Below, piece after piece: positions 1 to 13,690 of a stretch of 64,000 nucleotides of DNA. The notes under the pieces were generated by a model. It was not told the DNA's origin, searched no databases, and worked only from the letters and a program-made list of their open reading frames with translations. Each line of letters starts with the position of its first letter. Within the stretch, counting starts at the first letter, position 1. Made by a program: the position numbers and the translations under genes. Origin of the DNA: Neostapfia colusana (Eukaryota; Streptophyta; Magnoliopsida; Poales; Poaceae); contig JASWHV010000001.1 in NCBI GenBank assembly GCA_030760725.1, forward strand, positions 28,393,928-28,457,927, in the 5' to 3' direction.

Positions 1-3000
1 TGTAAGTGGAGATTGTGTCTTCCATAATTCCCACTATAATTCTCTATGTGTTGCTCATATACATAAGCATGGAGAACAAGAACAGGTAGATCTAAAGTTC
101 AATTAGAGTTGAAACTTTACAGGTAAGTTCCTGGTCACATGACAATACTTTGGTACAAACTTCAGACTTTATACTTGGTTAGTTCTCCCAGAAAAATTCT
201 TGAAGCAGTTATGCTACCAGGAATTAATTCTGAAGCCATGTGCATTTTCATGCCCAAACAACTGAACTATCATTCCAATATGGCTCATAGAGCATGTCTG
301 AATTTTCCTATGATTTTTTGGAACTAAGGATGTCCCAGAACTGATTTTTACAAAGGAAAACCATTTTCTGGAAAAGTTTCTGGACAGTTTTGAGCACAGC
401 AGCTTGTACTCTGGAAATTCCTACTCAAATCAACTTCAATTGAGTTGAAACTTTGCTGAAAGTCCAAAAATATCCTAAAGAGTATTCTGGCAAAAATTGT
501 GGAGTTTTGGATAAACCAAACTCTCTCAATAATTCTTTTACAGAAAAAAATAAAAGAATTATCCAGAATTCAATATTGACTTTCATACATATTTGGGTTC
601 ATATTTGGATATATATTTTCAAAAGGAATCCAACCCAATTTGAATCACCCAATTTGGAGTTTCCTACACAAAGTTATGAATTTTCAAAGTTGGAGCTGAA
701 ACTGGAATTGTTTTGCTATTGAAAATGACTTGGGCCCACGTTTTAAATTGTAGCCAGTGAGATTCCAGCCACACCGGGCTACACCATTTTGGCGCGCAGC
801 CACACTGGATCACCGCGCCACAGCTGATCAGTTTTTAAACTCTCGGTCGCTGACACGTGGGGCCCGCCCGGATCATCTTCTTCCTCGGGCCATTTCCCTC
901 CCCCGCGCTGTCCCGATGCCGGACCTTCGCCGGAGCTCACCGGGCCGGTGTTTCCGGCCATCTCCCTGCCGGAGACTCGCCGCCCGGGGGTTCTCAGGGT
1001 CGGGGAGCACGTTGGCGGGGTTGGCGTGGGTGCTAGATCACCGGAAATGTGCCGGCGGCGTGCGGCCATCTCGGGAGAAGTCCGGCGCCGTCGACAGGTG
1101 ATCCTAGCCCGCCAAACTTGCGAGGAATTGGCTCTACAGCATCCTTGGATGCTAGGGAAGCTCGGCATAGCATTGGAATTGCTCGGCAACAGCGGCAAAT
1201 GGTTCTTCACCGTGCACCCGAGACTCCTTCCAGGTTTGAGCTCGGAAAACTCGGAAATTGGGCGGTCTACATGCGTTTCTAAGCTAGGGTTGTGAAGAAC
1301 AATTGTTCGCCGACTAGTTTCAGCCCTTTGTGCAAGATCTGGGGAACTAAGAGTGAAGACTGAGATCGAATTTAAGAGTTCATTACCGGAAGGTCAGTTT
1401 ATGGCCGCTGGAGATCTTTTCTCGAATTCGTGCTCTGTCGTCCATGTCATGGCCTGTGCTTTGGAGGTGAGCATCACCGAGGACCAGCGCATCCGAAAGT
1501 GTTCTTGCTCGGGCACGAGAAGCTCTCTGTGGAGCTGTCCACGGGAGACCGATTGCCGGCTTATGTTAGGCTGCCGCGCGAAAAGCTGCGTTCTCGGTGC
1601 AGAGAGGCTCGGCTAGCTCGGTGGCGAGTGGAGAAGGTAGGGGATGACCCCTCAGCGCTGCTGGCACAGCTCGGGGAGCTCGGTGGCCCGAGTTTGGCCG
1701 TCTCCCGATCGAGTTTCAGAGAGGGCGGCGAGCTGTGTTCGGTTCAGCACGAGGAAGCCGTGAAACATCGGTGTGGTGGTTTTGTGAGCGGAAACAGCAC
1801 CCCGTGAGCGGATGAGGGCGGGAGCTGATCGACCACACGCCACAGCAGCAGGAGGTGTCCTCAGGAGAGCAGGAGCTGGCGTCGGTGACCGGGGACCGAG
1901 CTGCTCGGTGTCGCCCGGGAGCAACGTCTCGGTGGAGTAAGGAACAGGGGAGCAGACTTAGGGTGCAAGTCTAGACAGCACTATGACATGTGGGCCCCAC
2001 TGTCTCCTTCTTATCCTTCTCAATTTTTCTCAAAATTGTAGAATGGCTCCCTTCAATAGTGGGAACAATTGAACCCGGTCTGAATTTGAAGGTTTGGACA
2101 AGTTTCATCCAATTTCCCATTTGAATTTGAATTCCCATGCAAATTGAAGTCCATTTGCCAAATGGGTAGCAAATCATTTCAAAAATTTATGAAACTTTGA
2201 CTACCCACTTATTTGAACCTAAAGAACCCAACTATGAACTCAGATTTCAAAATTGAGCACGTTTGGTTCAGTTTCCCAATTCAAATTTGAATTTAAAGGT
2301 GACCTTCAATAATGCTTGAACAATTGGTCTATGAGCTCAAAACTTCTCCAAATTTGGAACTTAAGCTCTTTAATACCTGAGAAATTCAATGGTCACCTCA
2401 CATATGGGCCCTTGGGTAATCTAGACATGAATTCTTTGCTAAGATTCCAATTAGGGTTTAAATTTCCTTTCCCTCTACCCATAGAGGATGTACACATGAG
2501 TTAGATCTTTAGGAGTGAAATTCTCTCCCTAGGTCAACATGTTTCAGGACAAGCTAAAGAAAATGTTAGTTTTCCCCACATGTCCATGTTTGTGTTCATC
2601 ATTTCAGGTGACACAAACTCCAGTCATTCCTTTGCCTTAACATGTTTGAATTTAACATGAATTCAAACATGATCATAATTCACTCCTCTCTAGCTCACTC
2701 TCAAAACAGAAAGTTGCCACCCTAAATCTCCTCCCTTCAAATGTGGGAGGTCCCATGTGTGTTCAAGAATTTGGCGGCACTTTGAGGTGAGCATTTGAGT
2801 CTAAAGGGCTGCTTTTAATTCTTCCTCATACACATGTATGATCACACATGAGTTTAACTCCACCTTGGTCCAACACATCCAAATTAATGCTTGAACCCAT
2901 GTTGTTAAACCCCACGTATACCATCCTGTGTAAGAAAGTTTTTGTAAGTCCCATTTTCCATGAACCCAAAACACAATGATGCTCAAACTTCCGTCATCTT

Positions 3001-3027
3001 GGCATTCACATTTTTGGGGCTTTTACA
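1..3027 (-). mobile_element. 3' LTR of element A (partial)
   Basis: This stretch repeats 7399-10423 almost base for base, the pattern of two LTRs of one element. It ends in CA at 3027 and is followed directly by a polypurine tract read on the minus strand, so the element runs on the minus strand and this is its 3' LTR. About 1.9 kb of the LTR should lie left of the window. The GC-rich block near 760-1950 has overlapping open frames on both strands with no recognisable protein; I take these as composition effects, not genes. Family call (Ty3/gypsy, chromovirus) rests on the interior next to it. Confidence 0.85.
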
Positions 3028-3063
3028 TTCCTCCCCCTTAAAAAGAATCTCGTCCCGAGATTC
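3028..3063 (-). other. polypurine tract and dyad of element A
   Basis: Read on the minus strand this is a run of A and G ending at the LTR edge, the plus-strand primer of Ty3/gypsy elements. Next to it, at 3045-3063, is the inverted repeat GAATCTCGTCCCGAGATTC (8-bp arms, 3-base centre), which recurs in B, D and E. Confidence 0.8.
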
Positions 3064-3125
3064 CAATGGAGAACGAGACGGGAGAGGTAATGCCAAGCGG
3101 TACGATGATAAAAATTCTGGATAGT

Positions 3126-3720
3126 TCATGCGGAGGTAATCTTTGCTTGCCACGTTGTTTCTTTCATGGTAAGATTACCCCACACCACCTGGTACAACCT
3201 TAATATCCGATTCCAGGTGTTCCAGATCTTTCCCTCGCTAGTCTGAACCGGTCGCTTGGTGTAGGCATGATCCGGCTCTAACTCGTTGATTTCTTTGGTG
3301 CGGACGGCAATGGTAGTTTTAAAGTACCTCCGTAGCTGTGACACATGCAGTATGTCGTGAATACTAGCAAAGTTTGCCAGTAGTTACAGCCGGTAAGCTA
3401 TGGGTCCACACTTTTCTGTGACAGCATATGGATCTAAGGCTAGGGAAGCAAAATATCACCTTTACATTGGACCGGTGAATTCCTTTCCATTGGGGACACG
3501 CGAAGACAAACGTGTTCTCCGCCATTGAAAGGCAACGGTCTATGCCTTTAACCATCGTGACTTTTCTGTCGGAATTGTACAGCCTTCAAGTTCGCTCCTA
3601 CCGTTCAAACTCGGACATTGTCTTTGTTGACTAACCAACCCTGATCAGTACTCTTCTGCCGTACCCACACCACTTCAGTGGGGTGCGACATTTCCGGCAG
3701 TATAGAGCTTCATATTACGA
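3126..3720 (-). pseudogene. integrase C-terminus and chromodomain remnant (A)
   Basis: The minus-strand frame at 3126-3344 matches the chromodomain end of element B at 13224-13440: both have the LRRYF/LRKCP stretch, then a YT(K/E)RPVQ motif. The rest, up to about 3720, aligns to B's integrase C-terminal region with several frame breaks. The chromodomain of such integrases is thought to steer insertion to methylated H3K9 chromatin. This copy is not functional. Confidence 0.65.
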
Positions 3721-3754
3721 GGTATAACTATATGGTCTTTAAACCATAGAATAC

Positions 3755-3900
3755 CCTCATTGCCCTTTATAGTGACGGCATTGAGTGAACGAAAATCAAC
3801 ACTTAATCTTAGTGTCTCCTCGTTCTTCTTAACGAACAGCGCAGAGCAACCCCAATGTGATGAGCTTGGTCATATAAAACCTTTGCTCATAAGTTCACTT
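3755..3900 (-). pseudogene. reverse transcriptase N-terminal scrap (A)
   Basis: The minus-strand reading corresponds to the FVKK...LR(L)..D(Y/F)R.LNAVTIK start of gypsy RT in element B (15800-15890). Unlike B it continues past the point where C interrupts B, so it shows what the unoccupied site of C looked like. No catalytic RT motif remains. Confidence 0.6.
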
Positions 3901-5495
3901 AGTTGCTCCTTCACTCCGCTAGTTCATTGGGTGCCATCTTATATAGCCTTCGTGAAATCGGTGTTGTTTCCGGTGTCAGTTCAATCTTGAACTTGACGTC
4001 CCGTTAGCCGGCATCTCCCGGTAACTCATCGGAAACACCTTGGATATTCACCTCCCACCGGACTATCCTCGAGTTTAATCACTTCCGTGTGGTCGGTCTA
4101 GCTAACCCTCTTTGCTGTGCAGAACAGACCTGTCTGTTCTAACCCAGATTTTGATCTGTTTAATCGCATGTTCATAACTCAAGTTGAATACCAAAGTTAA
4201 AGTTAACTTCAGTATCTTTCCAACGAGTACTCCTATGCCTCAAGATCATTTCTGGATCGAAGGTTATGATTGCTCCAAGTTTGACAGAATTCCTGGATAA
4301 AAATTTGCCAACATCTCCTTTGTATGCGGCTATTTCTATCACAGTTGTATATGCAAATACAATAAAATCTGAACAAACTTTGAACTACAATAATGTTGCA
4401 AATTCCATAACCTTCCCAACGGTGTATCATATGCCCCTTACAGATTTTTCTACAGACGGTTATGTCTAATTTACATGAACATCCAGAGAGTGTTGCAGCT
4501 GTTCTATTTCCTGAACAGTTTGCATTTACCTGGACATTCAACAAAGTTGGCGTGTGATTCTGCTCTGGAGTTCTACAGAAAAGTTGTAGATCACTTAAAA
4601 ACCTTTCCAGAACTGTATCAACACCTTCATTGAGTCAAGACACTCAGAGTTATGCCCTGTCAAGATCCAGCAAAATTTCTGCCAGAACCGGGCACTCTGT
4701 TTTTGAAATCAATGGAAACCTAGCAAGCCTCTTCTTTGAAACTTAGTCCAAACGAAGAGATCAGTAACTAATATGTGCTTCTAACCACCCATTTTTAGTT
4801 TGAAAGTTAATCATGAATGATTTCTTCATAGGAAAGAAACTATCCAATGTAGTACGGTGTCGATGCACCGTAAGACATATGACGGTACTACGTTGCCTCA
4901 CCAAAGAAAAACCTAACCGGATTACACCGGCATATACGTATCCTTAGGTGGCACTAAAACGGTCACTCGCAAACGTGTTCTACCCGTACTAAGGTTTTCG
5001 TGGTTAGTACCTACATAAAACACACTCAATCATCAGGTTCGGCTGCACACCGAACCCGGTATCCATACAGTTGGTACACCCGTCCGTCATCACTCGCACA
5101 GGTGTTCTCAAGCCAAGCACGCCTTGAGCTACGTGTTCACGTTACTGACCACGTGACAGGGTCTCCCATACTTGCCCAAGCACGCTAGGGAAAAGAGTTG
5201 CTCGAATACCCCAAACGACATGAAGAGTCGTAGAGGATACTGAAGCGGGTCGGGTTACCTGCCACCCGTGGGGCTCCACCCTTTAGCTTGTGCGCACTGG
5301 TGGACAGCGCATACGTGCACCCCCCAAGACATAGACGTCCCGAGATGCACGATTTTCCGACATAACAAATAGGTTAGCTTGTCACCTTCATAATATGCTA
5401 ATAGCTTTTCTTATATGGGCTTAGTACCGTTACCTCACCGTATCCTAAGTTTTTGTCGTAATATTATCCTTATTATGTGTGCTATTACCAATGCG

Positions 5496-5507
5496 GCTCT
5501 GATACCA
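5496..5507 (-). other. primer binding site of element A
   Basis: The minus strand reads TGGTATCAGAGC, a perfect complement to the 3' end of initiator tRNA-Met, three bases from the 5' LTR edge at 5511. It fixes the orientation of element A. Confidence 0.9.
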
Positions 5508-5510
5508 CGC

Positions 5511-8500
5511 TGTGAGGGTCCCCAGTCCCAATCACGGGGATGGGGCACCTCGCCCGGGAATCGCATTGGGTGGTGCCGTGCGATGCGGCACCCAACAGCA
5601 CACACAATAAAGCATCATATTACATAAAACAAGCGGAAGCTTACAAAGAGTTAACTTTACAAATACTTCTCAAATAATCTACAGCGGAAGACTGACACAA
5701 CTCACGTCTTATATCTATGCTAAGCAATAGAGAAGACGTCCAGCCCGCGGACCCTTCTCACTAGCATCACGATGACAACAACAGCGGCAAGGGTTTCCAT
5801 GAGTTTACCACTCGGAGAGTTCCGAGTCTCATCGGACAACCGTACTCAGTAGCATAGTGTTATTACCTGCAAAACAACTTGTATAGTATCCATGAGCATA
5901 ACGCTCAGCAAGACTTAACCGTCGGCCCTAAGCATGAAACTCTACATGATGGTAAAAACTTAACATAGGATAGTACATTGCATATGAACTCGCCTAAAAA
6001 TGGGTCCTTACTTTCAAGTGTTATTAGCATCAAATTAAGTATAACCATGGGCACCTCACATCGGGAGTCCACAATCAGACAAGAAACACTTTCCCCCGAT
6101 GTAACTTGCTCATGGTGGAAAGGAATCGAATTTGCACTAACCTATTCACAAAACATAACATTATATTACTAGTATTAACTTCAAACCAATGGTGATTATT
6201 CCTTATCTCATTGCAAGTTACCTCTACGTCACGACTCAGTGACCAAGTGGTACTCTTCACCGCGAGGGACGACGAATCGACTTGATATACACCTGCAGGG
6301 AAACCCAAAGAGCACGTCACGTACGTCCACCCGTGGAGCTGCACAGCACGCTCACTCGATGTCGTACGGGACAACCTTTCACCCAACAGCCCAAACGTCG
6401 AACCGGTCGCACCGAAACGAGCAGGAGGTTCCCCACATGGAGCATCTCTCTATGCCCATTGGCAGATTTCCACCTTGCTGCCCTCAGCCTACACCTATAA
6501 ATCGGTGCGTTATGCCTCGACGCCCGGAGGTTTAGGCTACATCGGTTTATCGGGTCCCATATATCCGATATGCCTTTGGTACGTTCAAACTCGATCAGCG
6601 TGGGCCGCATACGGATCGGTCCTCAACTGAAACGGACAGGTCTAAGCACCCAGGCCCCCATGTCCTGTTGCCCCTACACCCTGCCCGGTCTCATTTCAAC
6701 TTACTAACAACCTTTTGAACCAATCCCTTATGCTCCCAATTTCCAATACTCGCGAGTAGCGTCCAGCCACTCGACTTCTACCGAGTCCTACTTAAGCATG
6801 GCATATTCTACACGGTGGAAGGACACCTACCCAAATACTCCATAGGTTTTCTGGTCATGCAAGAGTAGTATCAAACATCTATACTTAATGTACAATTCAT
6901 CCTAACCGACGTATTGTATACAAAGTAAAACTTAGGGGTAGTTAAATGCAAATCGGGGCTTGCCTGTTTTGCAGGGTCTAATAGTATATAGTTCAGTTAG
7001 AGTCTTGTCTCCCTTGAGGCTTGATCAACTGGTCCACTTCAGTGAAGCCACTCCATCGAACTTCTCCATTTGTTGCCTCCGTCGTAAGTCCTATTGATAT
7101 GTATATGCATATGTTCTTATAATGCACTTTAAAGAAGTAAAGACTTAACTTGTTGATAACAGGGGAACTGTGTGGGAGTGCTAAGAATGACGTTCCTGTC
7201 CCTGTTGTGCAGAGGGATTAGGGAAGAAACCACATGTCCATAAGAATTTCCATTAACATGTTCTATGGTTCCTAATGGACATGTGACATGAATTGAAATG
7301 GGTTGAATGGAACTAAAGGTCCTGTTCTCCAATGACTTCGAAATTTTTACTTGAAGTCATACATTACACAGAGACTCAGCTTGCCAAAATGCAGCCAATG
7401 TAAGTGGAGATTGTGTCTTCCATAATACCCACTATAATTCTATATGTGTTGCTCATATACATAGGCATGGAGAACAAGAACAGGTAGATCTAAAGTTCAA
7501 TTTGAGCTGAAACTTTACAGGTGAGTTCCTGGTCACATGACAGTACTTTGGTATAAACTTCAGACTTTATACTTGGTTAGTTCTCCCAGAAAAATTCTTG
7601 AAGCAGTTATGCTACCAGGAATTAATTCTGAAGCCATGTGCATTTTCATGCCCAAACAACTGAACTATCATTCCAAGTATGGCTCATAGAGCATGTCTGA
7701 ATTTTCCTATGATTTTTTGGAACTAAGGATGTCCCAGAACTGATTTTTACAAAGGAAAACCATTTTCTGGAAAAGTTTCTGGACAGTTTTTAGCACAGCA
7801 GCTTGTACTCTGGAAATTCCTACTCAAATCAACTTCAATTGAGTTGAAACTTTGCTGAAAGTCCAATAAAATCCTGAAGAGTATTCTGTCAAAAATTGAG
7901 GAATTTTGGATAAACCAAACTCTCTCAATAATTCTTTTACAGAAAATTTAAAAGAATTATCCAGAATTCAATATTGACTTTCATACAGATTTGGGTTCAT
8001 ATTTGGATAGATCTTTGCAAAAGGAATCCAACCCAATTTGAATCACCCAGTTTGGAGTTTCCTACACAAAGTTATGAATTTTCAAAGTTGGAGCTGAAAC
8101 TGGAATTGTTTTGCTATTGAAAATGACTTGGGCCCACGTTTTAAATTGTAGCCAGTGAGATTCCAGCCACACCGGGCCACACCATTTTGGCGCGCAGCCA
8201 CACTGGATCACCGCGCCACAGCTGATCAGTTTTTAAACTCTCGGTCACTGACACGTGGGCCCCGCCCAGATCATCATCTTCCTCGGGCCATTTCCCTCCC
8301 CCGCGCTGTCCCGATGCCGGACCTTCGCCGGAGCTCACCGGGCCGGTGTTTCCGACCATCTCCCGGCCAGAGACTCGCCACCCGGGGGTTCTCAGGGTCG
8401 GGGAGCACGTTGGCGGGGTTGGCGTGGGTGCTAGATCACCGGAAATGTGCCGGCGACGTGCGGCCATCTCGGGAGAAGTCCGGCGCCGTCGACAGGTGAT

Positions 8501-10423
8501 CCTAACCCGCCAAACTTGCGAGGAATTGGCTATACAGCATCCTTGGATGCTAGGGAAGCTCGGCATAGCCTTGGAATTGCTCGGCAACAGCGGCAAATGG
8601 TTCTTCACCGTGCACCCGAGACGCCTTCCAGGTTTGAGCTCGGAAAACTCGGAAATTGGGCGGTCTACATGCGTTTCTAAGCTAGGGTTGTGAAGAACAA
8701 TTGTTCGCCGACTAGTTTCGGCCCTTTGTGCAAGATCTGGGGAACTAATAGTGAAGATTTAGATCGAATTTGAGAGTTCATTACCGGAAGGTCGGTTTAT
8801 GGCCGCCGGAGATCTTTTCTCGAATTCGTGCACTGTCGTCCATGTCATGGCCTGTGCTTTGGAGATGAGCATCACCGAGGACCAGCGCATCCGAAAGTGT
8901 TCTTGCTCGGGCACGAGAAGCTCTCTGTGGAGCTGTCCACGGGAGACCGATTGCTGGCTTGTGTTAGGCTGCCACGCGAAAAGCTGCGTTCTCGGTGCAG
9001 AGAGGTCCGGCTAGCTCGGTGGCGAGTGGAGAAGGTAGGGGATGACCCCTCAGCGCTGCTGGCACAGCTCGAGGAGCTCGGTGGCCTGAGTTTGGCCGTC
9101 TCCCGATTGAGTTTCAGAGAGGGCGGCGAGCTGTGTTCGGTTCAGCGCGAGGAAGCCGTAAAACATAGGTGTGGCGGTTTTGTGAGCGGAAACAGCACCA
9201 CGTGAGCGGATGAGGGCGGGAGCTGATCGACCACATGCCACAGCAGCAGGAGGTGTCCTCGGGAGAGCAGGAGCTGGCGTCTGTGACCGGGGACTGAGCT
9301 GCTCGGTGTCGCCCGGGAGCAACGTCTCGGTGGAGTAAGGAACAGGGGAGCAGACTTAGGGTGCAAGTCTAGACAGCACTATGACATGTGGGCCCCACTG
9401 TCTCCTTCTTATCCTTCTCAATTTTTCTCAAAATTATAGAATGGCTCCCTTCAATAGTGGGAACAATTGAACCCGGTCTGAATTTGAAGGTTTGGACAAG
9501 TTTCATCCAATTTTCCATTTAAATTTGAATTCCCATGCAAATTGAAGTCCATTTGCCAAATGGGTAGCAAACCATTTCAAAAATTTATGAAACTTTGCCT
9601 ACCCACTTATTTGAACCTAAAGAACCCAACTATGAACTCAGATTTCAAAATTGAGCACGTTTGGTTCAGTTTCCCAATTCAAATTTGAATTTGATGGTAA
9701 CCTCCAATAATGCTTGAACAATTGGTCTATGAGCTCAAAACTTCTCCAAATTTGGAACTTCGCTCTTGAATACCTGAGAAATTCAATGGTCACCTCACAT
9801 ATGGGCCCTTGGGTAATCTAGACATGAATTCTTTGCCAAGATTCCAATTAGGGTTTAAATTTCCTTCCCCTCTACCATAGAGGATGTACACATGAATTAG
9901 ATCTTTAGGAGTGAAATTCTCTCCCTGGGTCAACATGTTTCAGGACAAGCTAAAGAAAATGTTAGTTTTCCCCATATGTCCATGTTTGTGTTCATCATTT
10001 CAGGTGACACAAACTCCAGTCATTCCTTTGCCTTAACATGTTTGAATTTAACATGAATTCAAACATGATCATAATTCACTCCTCTCTAGCTCACTCTCAA
10101 AACAGAAAGTTGCCACCCTAACTCTCCTCCCTTCAAATGTGGGAGGTCCCATGTGTGTTCAAGAATTTGGCGGCACTTTGAGGTGAGCATTTGAGTCTAA
10201 AGGGCTGCTTTTAATTCTTCCTCATACACATGTATGATCACACATGAGTTTAACTCCACCTTGGTCCAACACATCCAAATTAATGCTTGAACCCGTGTTG
10301 TTAAACCCCACGTATACCATCCTGTGTAAGAAAGTTTTTGTAAGTCCCATTTTCCATGAACCCAAAACACAATGATGCTCAAACTTCCGTCATAGTGGCA
10401 TTCACGTTTTTGTGGCTTTTACA
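5511..10423 (-). mobile_element. 5' LTR of element A
   Basis: The unit starts TGTGAGG next to the primer site and ends ...TTTTACA at 10423 (TG...CA), 4.9 kb, very long for an LTR. Its 7399-10423 part matches 1-3027. The remaining 5511-7398 has relatives at 63183-64000 and, inverted, at 62775-63158. The GC-rich block 8155-9360 mirrors 757-1950 with open frames on both strands but no identifiable protein. The base after 10423 continues into LTR B, so A sits inside B; the expected left target duplication is outside the window. Confidence 0.8.
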
Positions 10424-13159
10424 GAATGTAATGGAAAGAAGTTATAGAATGAAGTTCTTAGTAACAGAGGTTGTGTGGAAAAGCCAAGAACGGCTTGGTT
10501 TGCCTCCGTTGTGCAAAGAAACAGAAATGATTTACATTGATCTTACTATCTTAGCTATACACTAACTATTTTCCCTAATGAACATAATAGATGAGCTGAA
10601 AAGATTTGAGTGCAACTGAAGAACAAGAACTCCAATGGCCTCAAAACTTTTACAGCAGGTTCTATACTACCTAAGGATTTATCTTGCCAAATTGCAGCTA
10701 GGGTGGAGTCAAATTGTGTTCTCCATAATTCTCACAAAGTCCTTCATGTATTCCCACCCATACATAAGTATGGAGAATAAGCACAGTGAGTTCAAGGGCT
10801 CGACTTGAGCTGATAATTTACCTGTAAGTTCTTGGTCACATGAAAGTAATCTGGTCCAAAATTCAGCCCTTTTACTTGAGTAGTTCTTCTAGAACAATTC
10901 TTTAAGCATTCCTACTCAAAAGAATTAATTCTGAAGTAATGTGCATTTTCATGCTCAATTGAGTGAACTACAATTTCAAGTATGTCTCAGAGAGCTTGCC
11001 TAAATTTTCCTATGATTTTTGGAGCTATGGATTGCCCAGAATAGATTTTACAAGTGGGAAACATTTTCTCTGGACTCTTATGAACACAGCAAATTGTATT
11101 TAGCAAATTGTTACTCAAATGATCCCCAAATGAGCTGAAATTTTGCTAGAGGGTCAATACTAGGCTAAAGAATATTCTGGAAAAATTTGAGGATTTTTGG
11201 ATAACCCAAACTCCCTCAATAATTCTTTTTCATTACACCTTCAAGGAATTCTCCAGAATATAGTATTGACTTTCATACAAATCTGAGTTCACATTTGGAT
11301 AGAACTCTGAAAGATGAATCCAACCCAATTGGAATCACTCAACTTGGAGGTTTCTACAGAGAGATATGAATTTCCAAAGTTTGAGCACCAACTGGAATTG
11401 TTTTCCTACTGAAAACTCCACTGGGCCCGCTTATTTAAATTCCAGCCACTAGAATTGAAGCCACACCGGGACCATGGGGTTTTGCGTGCCAGCACACAGG
11501 ATCCTGGCCACACCCGATCGGAGGTTTAAAATTTGAGCTGCTGACAGCCGGGACGCACCCCTTCTTCAACCTCCCGATCCGATTTCGCGCGCGCGCCGCT
11601 GCTACCTCGCCGGAGCGAATCCCCCCTCGCCGGATCGCTGCTGCCGACCACCGTACGAGTTAGGACTCGCCGCCAAGAGGTTTGTGACGCCGAGGAACAC
11701 GACTGTGGGTTGTGCTCGAGCTGCCGGTGGCCGGAACTAGCTCGGCGACGTGCGGCGGCTACTGTTGTGGTTCGGCGCCGTCACCCGAGGTCTCCAGCCC
11801 GCCAAAACCTGTTCCGACGAGCTCTACAGCACCAGTGGGTCTTAGGAAGAACCGGCATGGCGCAAACTTGCTCGGAAACGGCCGCAAGTGGGTTGTCATC
11901 GTGCGACCGAATGGGTCCGCCATGAACACCCTCAGTAGAGCTCGAAATTCGTCGGTCTGAGGCATTTTCATGCGATGGATGCTAAAGGAATTTTGATCGC
12001 CGGCTAATCCAGCATCTACGTGCAAGATTCGATAACCTACGTAGGATCAGAGAAGGAGAATTTTAAGGAACTGTACCGGAAGCTCGGGATGAGGCCGCCG
12101 GAGCAAAACTTCGAAATTCGCCATCAATAGCTCATGGCATGACCTGAGCTTTGGGTGAGAGCAGCGCAGTGGCCGTGCCTCCCGTTGCCGCCCTTGCTTG
12201 GCCGTGAAGACCGCTGTAGCGAGCTGCCCACGTGCGCCCGATCACTTTCTTGAACTAGGTCGCCGCTGTGGCGGTGGTTCTCGGGCACAGGAGGCCGAAG
12301 CTTGCTTGCTTTCAGGTCAAGGAGGTGGAGGCCGACCTCGGGGCAATGTTTAGCAGCTCGGGGAGGAGGGGGCGCGACGTTTCCGTGGTTTCTCGAGCAA
12401 GCCAAGGCAGCGGAGGTGAGGCACTCGGTTCTCGGTTTGTTTGCTAGGAGAAGAAGGCAGCTGGGTTTTGCCCTGATCAGAGGGGATTATCACACCGAGG
12501 GAACCGCCTCTGGGCGCCAGCACTCGGGCGAAAACAACAGGAGGTGGCGCGGTGAGTCCCTTTCGGTGGCGCCCGGGCAGCTCTCGGAGGCTTCGAGCAG
12601 AACAGAGGCAAAAATCATTTGCTTCATGTGCAAGTCTTGATCCCCAGCTCAATGACATGTGGGTCCCACCCCACAATCTCCTTTCAAAATATCTCCTTAA
12701 GTTAATCCTTCCCATCTCCACAATTCTGAGTTTAAAAGGTGTGCTAGAATTTGAATTCTCTAAATTCAGTTTGAATTTGCATGACAAATTTGAATTTGGT
12801 TAGAATTTGCAAATGCTTCTTTTTAACTCCTTTTTGAGCCCACCCCACAAATGAAAAGTTTGTAACCAAACTTTTCCCTACAAATTCCAACTATATGGCT
12901 GCATGTTTATTCAAAGTTTTTGGCGACCACATGTGTGAACTTTGAATTTTAAATCTGATTTTCAAACTTACATGCAAGAGGTATTTAACTCCTTATTGGT
13001 TCAACACTTTTAAATAAAAATGTGAGCCACATTTTGGATGCTCATCCATGTATTACTTTGCATGAAGAAAAGTTTTAGCAAGTCCGATTTTTCATGTCTT
13101 TGCCGCACACATGAATTCAAACCTAGGTTTTATTCGTACACATTTTTGGGACTTTTACA
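10424..13159 (-). mobile_element. 3' LTR of element B, cut by element A
   Basis: Sequence from 10426 is a divergent relative of A's LTR from about 7117 onward, and it ends ...ACTTTTACA at 13159 before a purine tract. The missing outer part should lie beyond element A, left of the window. It is clearly more diverged from A's LTRs than those are from each other, so B belongs to an older or sister lineage. No coding region recognised. Confidence 0.8.
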
Positions 13160-13195
13160 TTCCTCCCCCGTTAAAAGAATCTCGTCCCGAGATTA
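13160..13195 (-). other. polypurine tract and dyad of element B
   Basis: Minus-strand purine run at the LTR edge, followed at 13177-13195 by the GAATCTCG...CGAGAT dyad; the last base of the right arm is changed compared with A. Confidence 0.75.
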
Positions 13196-13223
13196 CAAGC
13201 AAAGAACGAGACGGGAGAGGTAA

Positions 13224-13690
13224 TTACAAACTGTACAAAGCTAAAAGTTCCTGATAGTTGGTGCGGAGGTAATCTTCACTTTCCCATGTCACCTCTTCCG
13301 CAGTATGATTACTCCACAGCACTTTGAAAAATCTGATCGTCCGGTTCCGGGTTACCTGGGTCTTTTCATCCAAAATCTGAACCGGTCGCTCGGTGTAGGT
13401 CAGGTCCGGTTTCAATTCGTCGATTTCCTCGGTGCGAACAGCAGCGGTGAATTTGGGGCACTTCCGCAGCTGTGATACATGAAATACATCATGAACACCC
13501 GCTAGACTTGCCAGTAGTTCCAGCCGGTAGGCTACGGGTCCGCACTTCTCTGTGATAGCAAAAGGACCAATAAAACGGGGAGCGAGTTTCCCCTTTACAC
13601 CGAACCGGTGAATCCCCTTCTTTGGAGATACATGAAGATACACGTGCTCTCCAACGTCAAAATGCAAAGGCCTACGCCGTTGATCAGCGT
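13224..13690 (-). pseudogene. integrase C-terminus with chromodomain (B)
   Basis: The minus-strand frame carries the gypsy integrase C-terminal block (VGEHVYLHVSP, GKLAPRFIGPF), a VFHVSQLRKC stretch, then a chromodomain-like end containing LWSNHTAEEVTWE. The domain order marks a plant chromovirus, probably the Tekay/Del group. It is one frame away from the integrase core, so a frameshift near 13690 separates them. Part of a broken pol polyprotein. Confidence 0.8.

Larger units (their letters stand above)
3028..5510 (-). mobile_element. deleted interior of chromovirus A
   Basis: The interior is only 2.5 kb, too short for gag-pol. Compared with element B it keeps the chromodomain end, jumps near 3717 from the integrase end to the integrase start, and jumps again near 3755 to the RT start, so two large deletions are visible. 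From about 4150 to 4850 there is AT-rich DNA without coding signal, and 4850-5490 resembles a non-coding leader. A can only move with proteins supplied by a relative. Confidence 0.75.

Noticed and set aside
779..1807. Overlapping open frames on both strands in the GC-rich part of LTR A (and 8141-9205)
   Set aside because: Frames are open on both strands at once, have no recognised domain, and lie in an LTR; GC-rich DNA has few stops.
5496..5507. tRNA gene
   Set aside because: Only the 12-base tRNA-complementary primer site is present, with no cloverleaf sequence around it; the same holds at 19051, 44229, 50670 and 63169.
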